Assembly (NCBI GenBank): GCA_050949175.1
Contig: JBMNFG010000007.1
Location: forward strand, 110,774 to 174,773
Direction: 5' to 3'
DNA from: UBA4971 sp900019985
Lineage (GTDB): Bacteria > Bacillota > SHA-98 > UBA4971
Length of the DNA: 64,000 nucleotides
Position numbers and translations under genes: made by a program
Part shown: piece by piece, positions 42,999 to 52,758 of the stretch
Layout: the number at the start of each line of letters is the position of its first letter
Numbering within the stretch: position 1 is the first letter of the stretch
The notes under the pieces: model-generated
Told to the model about the DNA's origin: nothing
Databases searched by the model: none
The model's input: only the letters and a program-made list of their open reading frames with translations

Positions 42999-44040
42999 AA
43001 TGCCAAGTAATAGTATAGGTCCACGTATAGATCCGCGCAGAATAACAGGAGCCCTTGCCGGAGTTGCGATCGGTGACGCAATGGGGATGCCGTCAGAGTT
43101 TATGACCCGTGACCAAATCCGTACTGCATACGGGCGGATAGAAGGGTTCCGGGCGCCGCGTCCGGGCCATATCCATGACGGAATGGCGGCAGGCCGGATA
43201 ACAGATGACACCGAGCAGACCTTGGCGATTATCGAAGCCCTGGACGCACATGGAAAGATAACCCCGCGTGTGGCGGGAGATGCATATCTCAAGTGGGCCG
43301 ACGAGACCAATGCCTATGAATCTTCGGTTTTGGGCCCCAGCTCGCGGAAGGCCTTGGAAAGGCTGAAAGCAGGAGAAGATCCTGGAAAGACAGGGTCCGG
43401 AAGCAGCACTGTAGGCGCTGCCATGCGCGTTGCACCTATCGGGATAGTGAATTCGCCGGATCTGGAGCAGGCTGCCCAAGAGTGTTACCAATCCTGCCTT
43501 CCGACACATGGCGCGAATATAGCGATTGCAGGTGCGTGTGCAGTGTGCTGTGGGGTAGCGGCTGCTCTCAGCGGGGAGTCTCTGAATGAAGTGGTAGATG
43601 CCGCTCTTTACGGCGCCAGGTACGGTGAAGGCCTCGGTATTCAGTGGGCAGGCGCACTTGTCAGCGCACGGATTGAGCTTGCCCTAGATATTGTCGGTGA
43701 AAGCAGGAGTGTCGAAGATGCTGAGGAGCGCCTTTACACAGTCTGCGGAGTGGGGATGAATCCGACAGAGCTTATCCCAACTGCCATAGGCCTCGTTGTT
43801 CTGCACGACGGCGATCCCCGGAAAACCGTGCTTTCCGCTGCGAACATGGGCGGGGACACAGATACGCTCGCATCTATCGTCGGGGCGCTATCAGGTGCTT
43901 TAAGAGGCATCCACGCTTTTCCCCGCGATTGGACAGATACAGTCCAAAAAGTCAACAACCTGGACTTTCAAAAACTCACCGAAATTCTTATAGCCGTTAG
44001 GGAAAGGAGATTTGCTAACAATGGCCGGTATAGATGTTAG
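42988..44040 (+). CDS. ADP-ribosylglycohydrolase-family protein
   Basis: 350 residues of the ARH/DraG family, which cleaves N- or O-glycosidic bonds to ribose using two Mg ions. Metal-site motifs are intact: GDAMGMPSEF, ITDDTEQT (DDTE at residues 73-76) and ANMGGDTDTLASIVGAL (GGDTDT at 288-293). Known members remove ADP-ribose from proteins or DraG targets; in a sugar operon, hydrolysis of a small N-glycoside or nucleoside is more plausible. The start overlaps the kinase gene by 11 bases, so the two products are made together. Confidence 0.9.
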   Translation: MPSKMPSNSIGPRIDPRRITGALAGVAIGDAMGMPSEFMTRDQIRTAYGRIEGFRAPRPGHIHDGMAAGRITDDTEQTLAIIEALDAHGKITPRVAGDAYLKWADETNAYESSVLGPSSRKALERLKAGEDPGKTGSGSSTVGAAMRVAPIGIVNSPDLEQAAQECYQSCLPTHGANIAIAGACAVCCGVAAALSGESLNEVVDAALYGARYGEGLGIQWAGALVSARIELALDIVGESRSVEDAEERLYTVCGVGMNPTELIPTAIGLVVLHDGDPRKTVLSAANMGGDTDTLASIVGALSGALRGIHAFPRDWTDTVQKVNNLDFQKLTEILIAVRERRFANNGRYRC

Positions 44041-44779
44041 GCTTCGCCGAATCTTCCGAGAGGACGGGAGGACGGTCATATGCCCTCTTGATTTCGGCGG
44101 TTTTATGGGGCCTGTAAAAGGACTGGACAATCCTTCTCTGGCAGTCCGTAAAGTGGTAGACGGAGGATGTGATGCGATCCTCGTCAATCCGGGCATGGCT
44201 GCGTCAGAGTGGGAGACCTATGCCGGTAAGGCAGGCCTCATAATCCGGGTGACCGGAGGTTCAACAAAATTCAGTCCGAATCCGACATATCATACACTGG
44301 TATGCTCCGTGGAGGAAGCGTGCAGGCTCGGCGCAGATGCGGTATGTATCATGCTTTTGGTCGGTTCACGGTACGAACAAGAGATGTTTGAGATAATGGG
44401 CCGGGTAGTCGCACGCTCACATGAGCTGGGTATTCCCGTACTGGCAGAAGTCATCCCGTGCGACCTTGCCAACAGCTTCGATCCGGAATGGATAAGTGTA
44501 TGTGCCAGAGTAGGATACGAACTCGGTGCAGACATGATAAAGACTTATTACACGGAAGAAGGCTTCCGGGAGATAGTCGAGGCCTGCAAGGTTCCCATTG
44601 TAATAGCAGGAGGGCCGAAAGTCGAAGACCCTGACACCATAGTCAGGAAAGCCATGGAAGCAGGAGCTCGAGGAGTGGCCTTTGGACGCAATGTATACCA
44701 GGCTGACGATCCCGCCTGTAAGGTCAGGGAGCTGTACAGCATCGTCCACGGAGATCTCCCCTGTAAGGAGGGACAATAG
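44021..44779 (+). CDS. DhnA-type class I aldolase
   Basis: About 252 residues, TIM-barrel of the DhnA/LsrF/FbaB family. Motifs: TVICPLDFGGFMGPVKGL at the start, CDAILVNPGM, ADAVCIMLLVGSRYEQEM, ADMIKTYYTEEGF (Schiff-base Lys in MIKTYYT) and VIAGGPKVEDPDTI with GVAFGRNVYQ (phosphate-binding GR). It probably splits a phosphorylated keto-sugar into smaller units, downstream of the PfkB kinase. ATG 44021 is preferred over TTG 44012, with AAAGGAG (44003-44009) upstream. Overlaps the ADP-ribosylglycohydrolase-like gene. Confidence 0.88.
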   Translation: MAGIDVRLRRIFREDGRTVICPLDFGGFMGPVKGLDNPSLAVRKVVDGGCDAILVNPGMAASEWETYAGKAGLIIRVTGGSTKFSPNPTYHTLVCSVEEACRLGADAVCIMLLVGSRYEQEMFEIMGRVVARSHELGIPVLAEVIPCDLANSFDPEWISVCARVGYELGADMIKTYYTEEGFREIVEACKVPIVIAGGPKVEDPDTIVRKAMEAGARGVAFGRNVYQADDPACKVRELYSIVHGDLPCKEGQ

Positions 44780-44781
44780 AC

Positions 44782-45822
44782 TTGAAAGCACTTGTATATC
44801 ACGGCCCCGGTGATCTGCGCATTGAGAACGTGAATTCTCCCATGCTCGAAGACGGGGATGCGCTTCTTGAGGTCTCCTATTGCGGCCTTTGCGGAACCGA
44901 TGTCAAGACGTACAGGCGCGGACACCATATGTTTACCCCGCCCTGCATTCTAGGTCACGAAGTGGTGGGAAAGATAGTCGAGATCAAAGGCAAGTCCGGG
45001 AGGCCTGATATAAACGTAGGAGACAAAGTTGCAGTTGCTCCTTACGTGCCATGCTACAGCTGTGTTTATTGCCGGAAAGGCAGGGAGGAGCTTTGCATAA
45101 ACAAAGGCTGGATCGAAGGGGCTTTTGCCGAGTTTGTACGGATCCCTGCCGAGGTGCTGAATAAAGGGACGTTCCACATCCGGCTGGATGAGCATTTTAA
45201 GCTCGCCTGCCTTGCCGAACCTCTCGCTTGTTGCGTGAATGCGGTGGAAGACTCCAACGTGAAGCTTGCAGATACAGTCATGATAATCGGTGCAGGGCCG
45301 ATGGGCCTTCTTATGCTGGAGCTTTGCAAGACCATGGGAGCTTCGAAGATCCTGGTAAGCGAGCCGAATGAATTGAGGAGGAACAAGGCGGCTGAAAGCG
45401 GAGCTTTCGTCATGGGTAGTCAGGACGAAGATGCTGACGTATCTCAGTGGATAAAGGACGAAACCGGCGGAGTCGGCGCTGATGTGGTGTTTGTCTGTGT
45501 CGGAACAGTGGACGCAGTGGACTCTGCATTCGGCTGCGTAAGAAAAGGCGGCCTGATAAACATATTTGGCGGCCTGCCCGGCGGATCCAAATTAACCATC
45601 GACCCGAACGTCCTCCATTATGACGAAGTCATTGTTACCGGAAGTTTCGGCTTTACGCCGCTGCAGTTTCATACAGCTCTTACGCTGCTGACCGGCGGCA
45701 CGGTGGATGTGGGGAACATCATTACGCACGTATTAGGCATCGATCAGGCAAAAGAAGCGTTTGACACGGCGTCATCAGGCAAGGCTTTGAAGATACTTCT
45801 TGAGGTCAATGGCAATGCGTGA
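44782..45822 (+). CDS. Zinc-type medium-chain alcohol/polyol dehydrogenase
   Basis: 346 residues, MDR superfamily. Catalytic zinc region CGLCGTDVKTYRRG with GHEVVGKIVE; structural zinc region CYSCVYCRKGREELC with four Cys; NAD(P) site VMIIGAGPMGLLMLELCKTMGA. It oxidises a secondary alcohol such as a polyol or threonine-like substrate; GxGxxG followed by the Glu in SEPNE suggests NAD preference. TTG 44782 with AAGGAGGG upstream. 3' end overlaps the next gene. Confidence 0.9.
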   Translation: MKALVYHGPGDLRIENVNSPMLEDGDALLEVSYCGLCGTDVKTYRRGHHMFTPPCILGHEVVGKIVEIKGKSGRPDINVGDKVAVAPYVPCYSCVYCRKGREELCINKGWIEGAFAEFVRIPAEVLNKGTFHIRLDEHFKLACLAEPLACCVNAVEDSNVKLADTVMIIGAGPMGLLMLELCKTMGASKILVSEPNELRRNKAAESGAFVMGSQDEDADVSQWIKDETGGVGADVVFVCVGTVDAVDSAFGCVRKGGLINIFGGLPGGSKLTIDPNVLHYDEVIVTGSFGFTPLQFHTALTLLTGGTVDVGNIITHVLGIDQAKEAFDTASSGKALKILLEVNGNA

Positions 45823-47266
45823 TTTCTCTCTCATGGGGATAGACATAGGCACATCAACCATTAAGGTCTTGCTGTGGCGACAAGACGGGGGTTTCCGCAC
45901 TGTGCGCCGTCCGGCTAAAGACTCTTACGTGGAAGTGTTCGGCACAGGCATTTCGGAGCAAGATCCCACCAAGCTGTGGCAGATTGTCACCGAGTGCATC
46001 AAGGAGGCTTTAATGGGGTTTGATGCCCGAACCGTCCGGGGTGTGGGTTTGTCAGGGCACGGTCCGTCCCTTGCAGCAGTGTCCTCTTGCGGAAATCCGG
46101 CATCCAACATAATAACGTGGATGGACCCAAGGCCTGTTATGGCTGCGGACTCCCAAGATGGCTTTAGAGGGCCGTCCTTTGAGGCAACGGCCAGGTGGAT
46201 ACATCGCCGTCTTGAAAGCTGCGGCAAGGGCAAGGTGCGGGACAGCCTTGTCTATATGCTTCAGCCTAAGGATTATGTAGGGTTTAGGCTTACAGGCAAG
46301 ATGCTGATAGATTCATCTGCCGCATCGTGTATGACGTGGTTTTCGGATAATGCGGATACAGGCGGCACAGCCCAGGAAGATCCTGCCGCAAAGCTGTTTC
46401 CGGAAGCGGTAGACCCGTGGGACGCTCTAGGTTTCGTAACCCGGGAGGCCTCGGAAGAGACCGGTTTGCCTGCCGGGATACCGGTGGCTGCAGGGAGTAT
46501 TGATGCGTTTGTCGAGACTCTAGGTGCAGGTGTTATCGAATCCGGGCTGATGTGCGATTCCACGGGGACATCTACATGCGTATCAATTCAGGCAGACGAC
46601 GGGTGCAGCGTGCAGGTTGTGAAAAACGTGATTCCAGGCAAAAAGCTGATAGTCCAGCCGGTATCTTTAAGCGGCGGATGTCTCGCCTGGGCAATGTCTT
46701 TGCTGTTTCCTGACGTGTATAACGGTGGGCTCGATTGGGGCGAGACAGTCAGAGAGGCACTGGAAAGGACGGAGCCGGGAGCGTCCGGGCTTGTGTTCCT
46801 TCCGTATCTTGTAGGCAAGCGAAGTCCTGTTGCAGTTCCCAAAGCGACAGGCGCTTTTCTCGGGCTGCGGCCTGAACATACACCTTACCATATGCTCCGT
46901 GCAGTGCTGGAAGGTTGCACATACGCGGTGCTCCGCGTTATTGAGACGTGCAAGGATTTCCGGAATGTAACTGAGATCAGGGCTGTGGGAAACGGTGCAA
47001 TGCACTCGGGTTGGTTGAAAATGAAAGCAGATGTGCTGAATCTGCCGGCAGCGAGCATGAAAGTCAAAGAAGGCACTCTTCTGGGCGCTGCAATCCTCGG
47101 CGGGCTTGCTGCGAAGGTGTTTGGCAGCGCAAAAGAGGCTGTTGAGAGAATGGTCTCAATAGATGATGTGTTCATGCCCGATGAGACAGAAGACGACGGA
47201 TACAGGCAAGGTTACGCCGCGTTCTGCAAGGCAGAAGAGGTAATGATGGATTTCTGGCACGGGTAA
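45815..47266 (+). CDS. FGGY-family carbohydrate kinase
   Basis: About 484 residues, two ribonuclease-H-like domains. GIDIGTSTIKVLL starts the ATPase core; VGLSGHGPSLAAVSS and NIITWMDPRP are substrate-side strands; GSIDAFVETLGAGV and DSTGTSTCVS are FGGY signature-like; FLPYLVGKRSPVAVPKATGAFLGL and AVGNGAMHSGWLKMKADVLNLP complete the fold. Xylulokinase-like; which ketose or polyol is used is unknown. ATG 45815 lies 9 bases after GAGG; ATG 45809 is also possible. It overlaps the dehydrogenase stop. Confidence 0.88.
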   Translation: MRDFSLMGIDIGTSTIKVLLWRQDGGFRTVRRPAKDSYVEVFGTGISEQDPTKLWQIVTECIKEALMGFDARTVRGVGLSGHGPSLAAVSSCGNPASNIITWMDPRPVMAADSQDGFRGPSFEATARWIHRRLESCGKGKVRDSLVYMLQPKDYVGFRLTGKMLIDSSAASCMTWFSDNADTGGTAQEDPAAKLFPEAVDPWDALGFVTREASEETGLPAGIPVAAGSIDAFVETLGAGVIESGLMCDSTGTSTCVSIQADDGCSVQVVKNVIPGKKLIVQPVSLSGGCLAWAMSLLFPDVYNGGLDWGETVREALERTEPGASGLVFLPYLVGKRSPVAVPKATGAFLGLRPEHTPYHMLRAVLEGCTYAVLRVIETCKDFRNVTEIRAVGNGAMHSGWLKMKADVLNLPAASMKVKEGTLLGAAILGGLAAKVFGSAKEAVERMVSIDDVFMPDETEDDGYRQGYAAFCKAEEVMMDFWHG

Positions 47267-47309
47267 GGCGCAAAGCGGGGTCTTTTGATCTTGATGGGAG
47301 GTCTTGTTC

Positions 47310-48491
47310 TTGGGGTTACGAGTAAGGCGTTTACCTAAGGGAATACAGTTGATAGCGCTGGGTATGTTGCTTTGGGGGTTCGGATACGGCCTCCATTCAT
47401 ACATGTTCCCTGTGTACCTGCGAAACATAGGATGCACTCCGCAGGAGGTAGGGTTCGTCTTTTCAATATCCATGGCAGTGATGGCAGCATCAAGCATACC
47501 CGGGGGAATCCTGGCAGATAAGTACAACAGGCGAAAAGTAGTCCTCCTGTCGTGGATGATAGGTGTGCCTTCAGTGATCTTGTATTACTTTGCAAGGGAT
47601 TGGAAAATGACTGCCCTGGGGATAGCGCTTTACTCAGGCTCGATGGTTGGCTATCCTGCTTTGAATGCATATGCAGGCGCCATCTCACCGGAAGGCGAGG
47701 CAGGCCTGGCCTTCGGGCTGATAAGCGCAGGATTCTCAGGCGGAATGATAGCCAGCCCGCTCCTGGCAGCTTACCTGTCTAACATCTGGCCTCTTCAAAA
47801 TATCTTCCTCCTTTCATTTGCGTTCTTTGCCGCTGCCTGCTGTGTTATTGCTTTTCTGCCTCCTGAACCGGAACATGTAAGCGTTGCGAGTGTTTCCACA
47901 TATTGGAGCCTTATTGCAGATAGGCCGTTCATGCAGTTTATTCTCGTTTATTCACTCTGTGCTTTTTCCTTCTACATGGTGCAGCAGATCATACCTCAAT
48001 ACCTAAGCGATGTACGCAACACAAGCATAAGCATTGTGAACCTTTTGGGTTCTTTGATGTCTCTCGGACAGACCCTTATCACAATTGCAGTCAGCCGAAT
48101 GGCGGATTCCAGAGGGATCCTTGTTGCCGTAGGCATCAATGCAATGGTTTTTGTTGCATCGATGTTATGTTTGATATCTATCCCGGGCCAGGCTGCAACG
48201 GTTATATGCTTGTTCCTGTTAGGAGGCTTCATGGCAGGTCATGGAGTGGCCTTTGCAGGAGTCAGAGAGGTTCTGGGTAAAGCCGCTGACGGAAAGGCTT
48301 TTGCCCTTTTCAATCTGGCTACGTGGGGTATGTCCATAGTAGGGCCATATCTGGGAGGGGTATTCTACTCTTTCTCAGCAAACATGCCGTTTCATGTAGC
48401 TTCAGTTCTTCTGGTGTTTGGAGGACTGCTGCTGATTAGACAGGGATCCACAATACGCATTGTCAAGGAGGTGCTGGAGAAACAAGGGTAA
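47310..48491 (+). CDS. MFS transporter
   Basis: About 393 residues with 12 hydrophobic segments. MFS signatures: GGILADKYNRRKVVLLSWM between segments 2 and 3 (motif A), and a related loop SRMADSRGILVAV in the second half. Possibly an exporter or an additional importer for products of the operon. TTG 47310 with TGGGAGG 8 bases upstream; the nearer TTG at 47304 is too close. It is the last gene of the SorC-ECF operon. Confidence 0.88.
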   Translation: MGLRVRRLPKGIQLIALGMLLWGFGYGLHSYMFPVYLRNIGCTPQEVGFVFSISMAVMAASSIPGGILADKYNRRKVVLLSWMIGVPSVILYYFARDWKMTALGIALYSGSMVGYPALNAYAGAISPEGEAGLAFGLISAGFSGGMIASPLLAAYLSNIWPLQNIFLLSFAFFAAACCVIAFLPPEPEHVSVASVSTYWSLIADRPFMQFILVYSLCAFSFYMVQQIIPQYLSDVRNTSISIVNLLGSLMSLGQTLITIAVSRMADSRGILVAVGINAMVFVASMLCLISIPGQAATVICLFLLGGFMAGHGVAFAGVREVLGKAADGKAFALFNLATWGMSIVGPYLGGVFYSFSANMPFHVASVLLVFGGLLLIRQGSTIRIVKEVLEKQG

Positions 48492-48573
48492 TCACAGAGA
48501 AGTCAGGTGTAGGACTCTTACGACTGACTGAAATGATGGTTCACCGAAAAATCTATAGAAAGGGAGAGGCGTA

Positions 48574-49086
48574 ATGAGAAGATTTGTACCGATCATTGCC
48601 TTGTGTCTGATGTTGGTGTTCCTGGGTTCAGTGTGCTTTGCAGAGGTTGCAAAGCCTGCAGGTAAGGTAGTTCTCACTGTAACAGGCGATATAGCCATTA
48701 CCAATAGTGACGCAGGATTCGAGTTTGACATGGAAATGCTGGAAGGCCTCGGAGTTCTTGAGTACAAGGTCAAGGATCCTTGGCTCGGCAACAAGACATA
48801 CGCCGGCATAGCTATTGCCAAGATCCTGGAGCACGTAGGTGCCGAAGACGCTACTGAAGTCGTAGTTGTGGCGAAAGACGGCAAGAAGGTTGTCATTGCC
48901 GGTGAAGATGTTGCTGAGTATGAGATCATGCTTGCCACAAAAGACGGCGGCAAGGCAATAGGCTCAGGCCTTGGCGGTCCTGTCAAGCTGGTATTCCCGT
49001 ACGACGATTACGAGGGGCTCGAGGAGAAATATCCGAAAGATGACTGGAGCTGGTATGTGGTCACTCTTGAGGTGAACGCGAAATGA
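48574..49086 (+). CDS. Secreted small protein, molybdopterin-oxidoreductase-like fold
   Basis: 170 residues with a clear signal peptide (FVPIIALCLMLVFLGSVCFA). The mature part has strands VVLTVTGDIAIT, LGVLEYKVKDPWLGNKTYAGIAIAKIL and VVVVAKDGKKVVIAGEDVAEYEIMLATKDGG, the pattern of the short sulphite-oxidase-like Mo-pterin-binding fold seen in stand-alone secreted proteins. The Cys that binds molybdenum in true enzymes is absent, so it is probably not catalytic in that way. GGGAGAGG precedes the ATG. It overlaps the next secreted protein's start by 4 bases, so they work or are made together. Confidence 0.6.
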   Translation: MRRFVPIIALCLMLVFLGSVCFAEVAKPAGKVVLTVTGDIAITNSDAGFEFDMEMLEGLGVLEYKVKDPWLGNKTYAGIAIAKILEHVGAEDATEVVVVAKDGKKVVIAGEDVAEYEIMLATKDGGKAIGSGLGGPVKLVFPYDDYEGLEEKYPKDDWSWYVVTLEVNAK

Positions 49087-50339
49087 GAAGCCGGAGGCAG
49101 CATCACAGGTTCCTGTTGATGTTGCTGTTGGCCTTGATTCTGATCTGGCATCAGGCAGCGCCGGCAATCGGCGCTGCCGGGTCAGGACAGCAGGACCCTG
49201 TGACTGTATTGATATGTGTACTGGACGGGTGCCCTGATGTTTCACTCAGCTTGTTGCCTGAAAGTACATTTTTGAGAAGACTGTATGAAGAGGAAAACTC
49301 CAGGCATAAGACGATTAATGCGGTCTTCCCGTCTTCAACAGCTGCAGGACATACAGCAATCTTTACAGGGACTTATCCTGAGGAGAACGGAGTTACAGGT
49401 AAAGAGTATCTTGATGATGACGGAGAGCTTGTGCGGTTCAATACTCCGGATACCACAGAAGTTCCGACTCTGTTTCATATGGCAGGTTCCGAAGGTTTTC
49501 ATACTGCAATGATTTCAGCCAAGGCCACTGTAGCTAAACGGCTTTCAGATGGGCCTGACTTTACCATCTGGCTTGACTCGATACCTGAGTGGGTGCTTGA
49601 GTCTATCGGCCCTCCGCCTGATGAGTCCGCCCAGTACGATGATTACGCAGGATGGCAGATTGAAACGGATAGATGGGTGCTGAGGGCTGTCGAGGCATAT
49701 TTGGAGTATGACGCTGAGCCTGCATTTATAGGTATAAATCTGGCAAGCCCTGATACATGCGGACACAGGTTTGGCCCAGTGCCTGCAGAAGAGACATTTG
49801 ACGCACTAAGCTCTGTCAGCGAGGGCCTGGAAGAGCTTGTTGAGGTATTGGAAGAGACCCGTCCGGGCAGTTGGGCCTTGATCATCACCGCTGACCACGG
49901 CATGACCGGGGTGGATAAAGGCATTACCGCAAGGAGTATCATCAGTGATATCACAGATAAAGGCGTGCCGATGACTCTTGACGGCGGGGCTCTGTACGTC
50001 TGGGCAGATGAGGAAGACATAGATGAGTTTGCTGATGTATTGAGGCAGACTGAAGGCGTAGATGAGGTTATAACTGTTGAAGATAAAGCCAGACGGGCAG
50101 AACTTCACATAGAACATGCGCGAACGCCTTCGCTTATTGCAATAGCTGAGCGCGGGTATACGTTCATAGAGGCATTGCCACTTATGGAGCGCACATTGGG
50201 AGGTCACGGAACCCTCATTGACACAGACCTGGAAGTGCCTCTTATCGTGGTGGGCCCTAATGCGGATATGGTAGATCTCGAGGGAGTCGATTGTATAACT
50301 GATATCCGCTCTGTGGTAGAGGCTTTGTGGAACATGTAG
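49083..50339 (+). CDS. Secreted alkaline-phosphatase-superfamily phosphodiesterase
   Basis: 418 residues. Signal peptide (FLLMLLLALILIWHQAAPAIGA), then a type I phosphodiesterase/nucleotide pyrophosphatase-like domain. Metal and catalytic motifs: VLICVLDGCPDV (first Asp), NAVFPSSTAAGHTAIFTGTYPEENGV (nucleophile Ser/Thr in SST), NLASPDTCGHRFGP, and LIITADHGMTGVDKG (second metal site). It likely cleaves phosphoesters outside the cell. The start overlaps the preceding gene. The three-stem element follows the stop within about 27 bases and is broken by the IS21 element. Confidence 0.85.
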   Translation: MRSRRQHHRFLLMLLLALILIWHQAAPAIGAAGSGQQDPVTVLICVLDGCPDVSLSLLPESTFLRRLYEEENSRHKTINAVFPSSTAAGHTAIFTGTYPEENGVTGKEYLDDDGELVRFNTPDTTEVPTLFHMAGSEGFHTAMISAKATVAKRLSDGPDFTIWLDSIPEWVLESIGPPPDESAQYDDYAGWQIETDRWVLRAVEAYLEYDAEPAFIGINLASPDTCGHRFGPVPAEETFDALSSVSEGLEELVEVLEETRPGSWALIITADHGMTGVDKGITARSIISDITDKGVPMTLDGGALYVWADEEDIDEFADVLRQTEGVDEVITVEDKARRAELHIEHARTPSLIAIAERGYTFIEALPLMERTLGGHGTLIDTDLEVPLIVVGPNADMVDLEGVDCITDIRSVVEALWNM

Positions 50340-50524
50340 GCATGAAAAATACCTGTGCTGTCCGGGATTGCCGGTGTTGCACTCGGGGACGGCGCCCCCC
50401 GTAGGGGCGCCTTTGGCAAAGTTCAGCCCATAGGCTATTAGTGCGTTCGCCAACATAATTTTGATCCACTGGCCGCGCAAAAATGATCCACCGGCGCTAG
50501 TCTAAAAGTGATCCAGGCGCTAGT

Positions 50525-51289
50525 TTAATTTTGATCCACCTTGACCCCTTTTCTCAGCTGACTCTCCTTAAGTCGGTAAGAGTCACCGTTCATGTTGAGG
50601 ACGTGTGCCCTGTGAGTTACCCTGTCGACGAGGGCAGCGGTGAGCATCGGATCGCCGAAGAATTCTACCCATCGGGAAAACTCCAGGTTCGTACTGATAA
50701 TCAGACTGGCCCTTTCCGTCCGTTCAGATATCACTTGAAACAAGAGTTCAGACTGCTGCTTCGAGAAGCTGAGGTAGGAAAGATCGTCAAGAATGAGCAA
50801 GTCCGTTTTGGCAAGCTGCCTTTGCAGCCTTGCCAGCGTGTGGTTCTCCCGGGCCTCAACTAATTCTGTGGCCAGCATTGGGGCGCTGTAGAAACGCACC
50901 CTGTATCCCTGGTTGCATGCCAGAATCCCGAGGGCTATAGAAATGTGAGTCTTGCCCGTTCCCGGATTGCCCATGCATATGACGTTTTCACGGCGCTCGA
51001 TGTAACTTCCGTCAGCCAAGTTCCAAACTGTCTCAGGCTTTAGGTACTTAAGGTTGCTGAAGTCAAAACCGTCAAGGGTACGGATCAGAGGAAACTTCGC
51101 CGCCTTAATGCGCCTCTGTTTTTGGTTATCCTTGCGCTGGGCGACTTCAGTGCGAAGCACTTCGGCCAAAAACTCTTCATAGGTCCATTGGTTGGCCTGG
51201 GCATCCCTGACTATTGCATCGGCACGAGCCAGAGTCGGCATCCTAAGCTCCTTAGAATAGAGGCGGATTCTCTGCAAAGCAGTGTTCAT
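50525..51289 (-). CDS. istB: IS21 helper ATPase
   Basis: 254 residues, DnaC/DnaA-like AAA+ protein that loads on DNA and directs IstA to target sites. Walker A GNPGTGKTHISIALG, Walker B DLLILDDLSYL, and the sensor ISTNLEFSRW. Preceded by the overlapping istA stop, so translation is coupled. Confidence 0.95.
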   Translation of the reverse strand: MNTALQRIRLYSKELRMPTLARADAIVRDAQANQWTYEEFLAEVLRTEVAQRKDNQKQRRIKAAKFPLIRTLDGFDFSNLKYLKPETVWNLADGSYIERRENVICMGNPGTGKTHISIALGILACNQGYRVRFYSAPMLATELVEARENHTLARLQRQLAKTDLLILDDLSYLSFSKQQSELLFQVISERTERASLIISTNLEFSRWVEFFGDPMLTAALVDRVTHRAHVLNMNGDSYRLKESQLRKGVKVDQN

Positions 51290-52758
51290 GCAGATTCACC
51301 GCCCCATACCATATTGTCATAGGCTCTAAGGTCAACTTGCTGTATTTCAACTGGGTCGCAAGGCAACTCTGTCAGTTGGCTTCCCTCCCGTGTTTCCAGG
51401 TGCTTCAGCACTCCCTCATAGCTGTACGCGCCAGAGTCATAGGATTTCTGAATGGCCGGCAGTACCGCAGAAATTCCGTGCTGCGACATAAGCCTGAGGA
51501 GTTTCACGACTTCATAGTCATTAGCCAGCTTCCTGGCAAAGTCCCAGAATTCCGTTGGAAGCTTTGCGTGCCTCACAGGCTGAGCATTCCACACCGCACG
51601 CGGCTTTTTCTCTAATAGCGGCAGGTAGTGTTCCAGTCGGTAGCTCACAGCATTCTCATCGTAGCTGCGAAGGTGAGAAGCGATCCGTTGCCCTCGGTAC
51701 CATATCGAAACCTCGAAAACACTTGCCTTTACTGTAACGTCGCTTCCGACATAGTCCACGGGCACTGAATAACGGTTGCGTTCAAACCGGACAACGGAGA
51801 AATGGTTCACCTTGGCCATTACCTGGCGTATTGGCTCCATATGCCTTTTGGGCAATGGTATGAGCCTGCTCTGTTCGATCCGGTATTCCTCACCTACGCT
51901 GCGCTTGCGCCCTCTGATGATGTGGTTCCGGTAAGACAGGCATCTCTTGCGCAGTAGTTCGTTTAACTCTTCAAAGGAGTTGACCTTCGGCATCGGTACG
52001 AACATATTCCGCCTGATCCAGCTCACAAGATTCTCAACGAGCCCTTTTTCATTGGCCTGGCCCGGATTGCAGAATATGGACTTAAATGCATAGTGAGCTT
52101 TCAGCTGGACGAAGTCCTTCTGTTCGCTTGCCACATGCTTTCCCCAGCCGTCTTTGACAATAGTGCGCATATTGTCGTAGATGGCTCTCTGAGGAACTCC
52201 GTTGAAGAACTTGAACGCTTCAATGTGTCCCTCTAGAAGCGCCTCAAGGCGCTCATATGGAAATGCTATTACGAACGGCATTGCACTGAAGCACAGCCGT
52301 GCACAAAAGATATGGACAGTTGCCTTCCTATCACCCATCAAGACAGTGGCTTCTCCCCAATCAACTTGCATCGCTTCCCCAGGATCGTATTCCAACGGGA
52401 CAAAGGCATCGGCGGGCTTGCTTCTCATTTTCCTAACGTAATGCCGGACTGTAGACTCTCCGCCGGTGAAGCCTTTTTCCTCCACGAGCCGATCGTATAT
52501 CCGTTTTGCGGTATGCGTTTGTTTCCTCGGCGCTTCCTCATCTTCCTCAAAGCATTGCAGGATAAACTCTTCAACTTCAGGGGTCATAACAGAAGGTTTC
52601 CGCTGCCTCATTGATTTTTCAAACGGGAAAACCTCGCCCCGGCAGTACTTCCTCACCGTGTTGCGGGAAATTCCAAGCCGCCTGGCAATCTCCCTCTGCG
52701 AAAGACCTTCAACTGCGTACAGTTCTCTGATAAGCTGGTACTGATCCACTTTGATCAT
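51286..52758 (-). CDS. istA: IS21 transposase
   Basis: 490 residues. N-terminal HTH (GLSQREIARRLGISRNTVRKYCRG), then a DDE integrase-type core: MQVDWGEATVLMG (first Asp), AIYDNMRT (second Asp) and NEKGLVENLVSWIRR (Glu). The C-terminal beta-barrel with FERNRYSVPVDYVGSDV is IS21-typical. Complete, with AGGAGG before the start. Confidence 0.95.
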   Translation of the reverse strand: MIKVDQYQLIRELYAVEGLSQREIARRLGISRNTVRKYCRGEVFPFEKSMRQRKPSVMTPEVEEFILQCFEEDEEAPRKQTHTAKRIYDRLVEEKGFTGGESTVRHYVRKMRSKPADAFVPLEYDPGEAMQVDWGEATVLMGDRKATVHIFCARLCFSAMPFVIAFPYERLEALLEGHIEAFKFFNGVPQRAIYDNMRTIVKDGWGKHVASEQKDFVQLKAHYAFKSIFCNPGQANEKGLVENLVSWIRRNMFVPMPKVNSFEELNELLRKRCLSYRNHIIRGRKRSVGEEYRIEQSRLIPLPKRHMEPIRQVMAKVNHFSVVRFERNRYSVPVDYVGSDVTVKASVFEVSIWYRGQRIASHLRSYDENAVSYRLEHYLPLLEKKPRAVWNAQPVRHAKLPTEFWDFARKLANDYEVVKLLRLMSQHGISAVLPAIQKSYDSGAYSYEGVLKHLETREGSQLTELPCDPVEIQQVDLRAYDNMVWGGESA

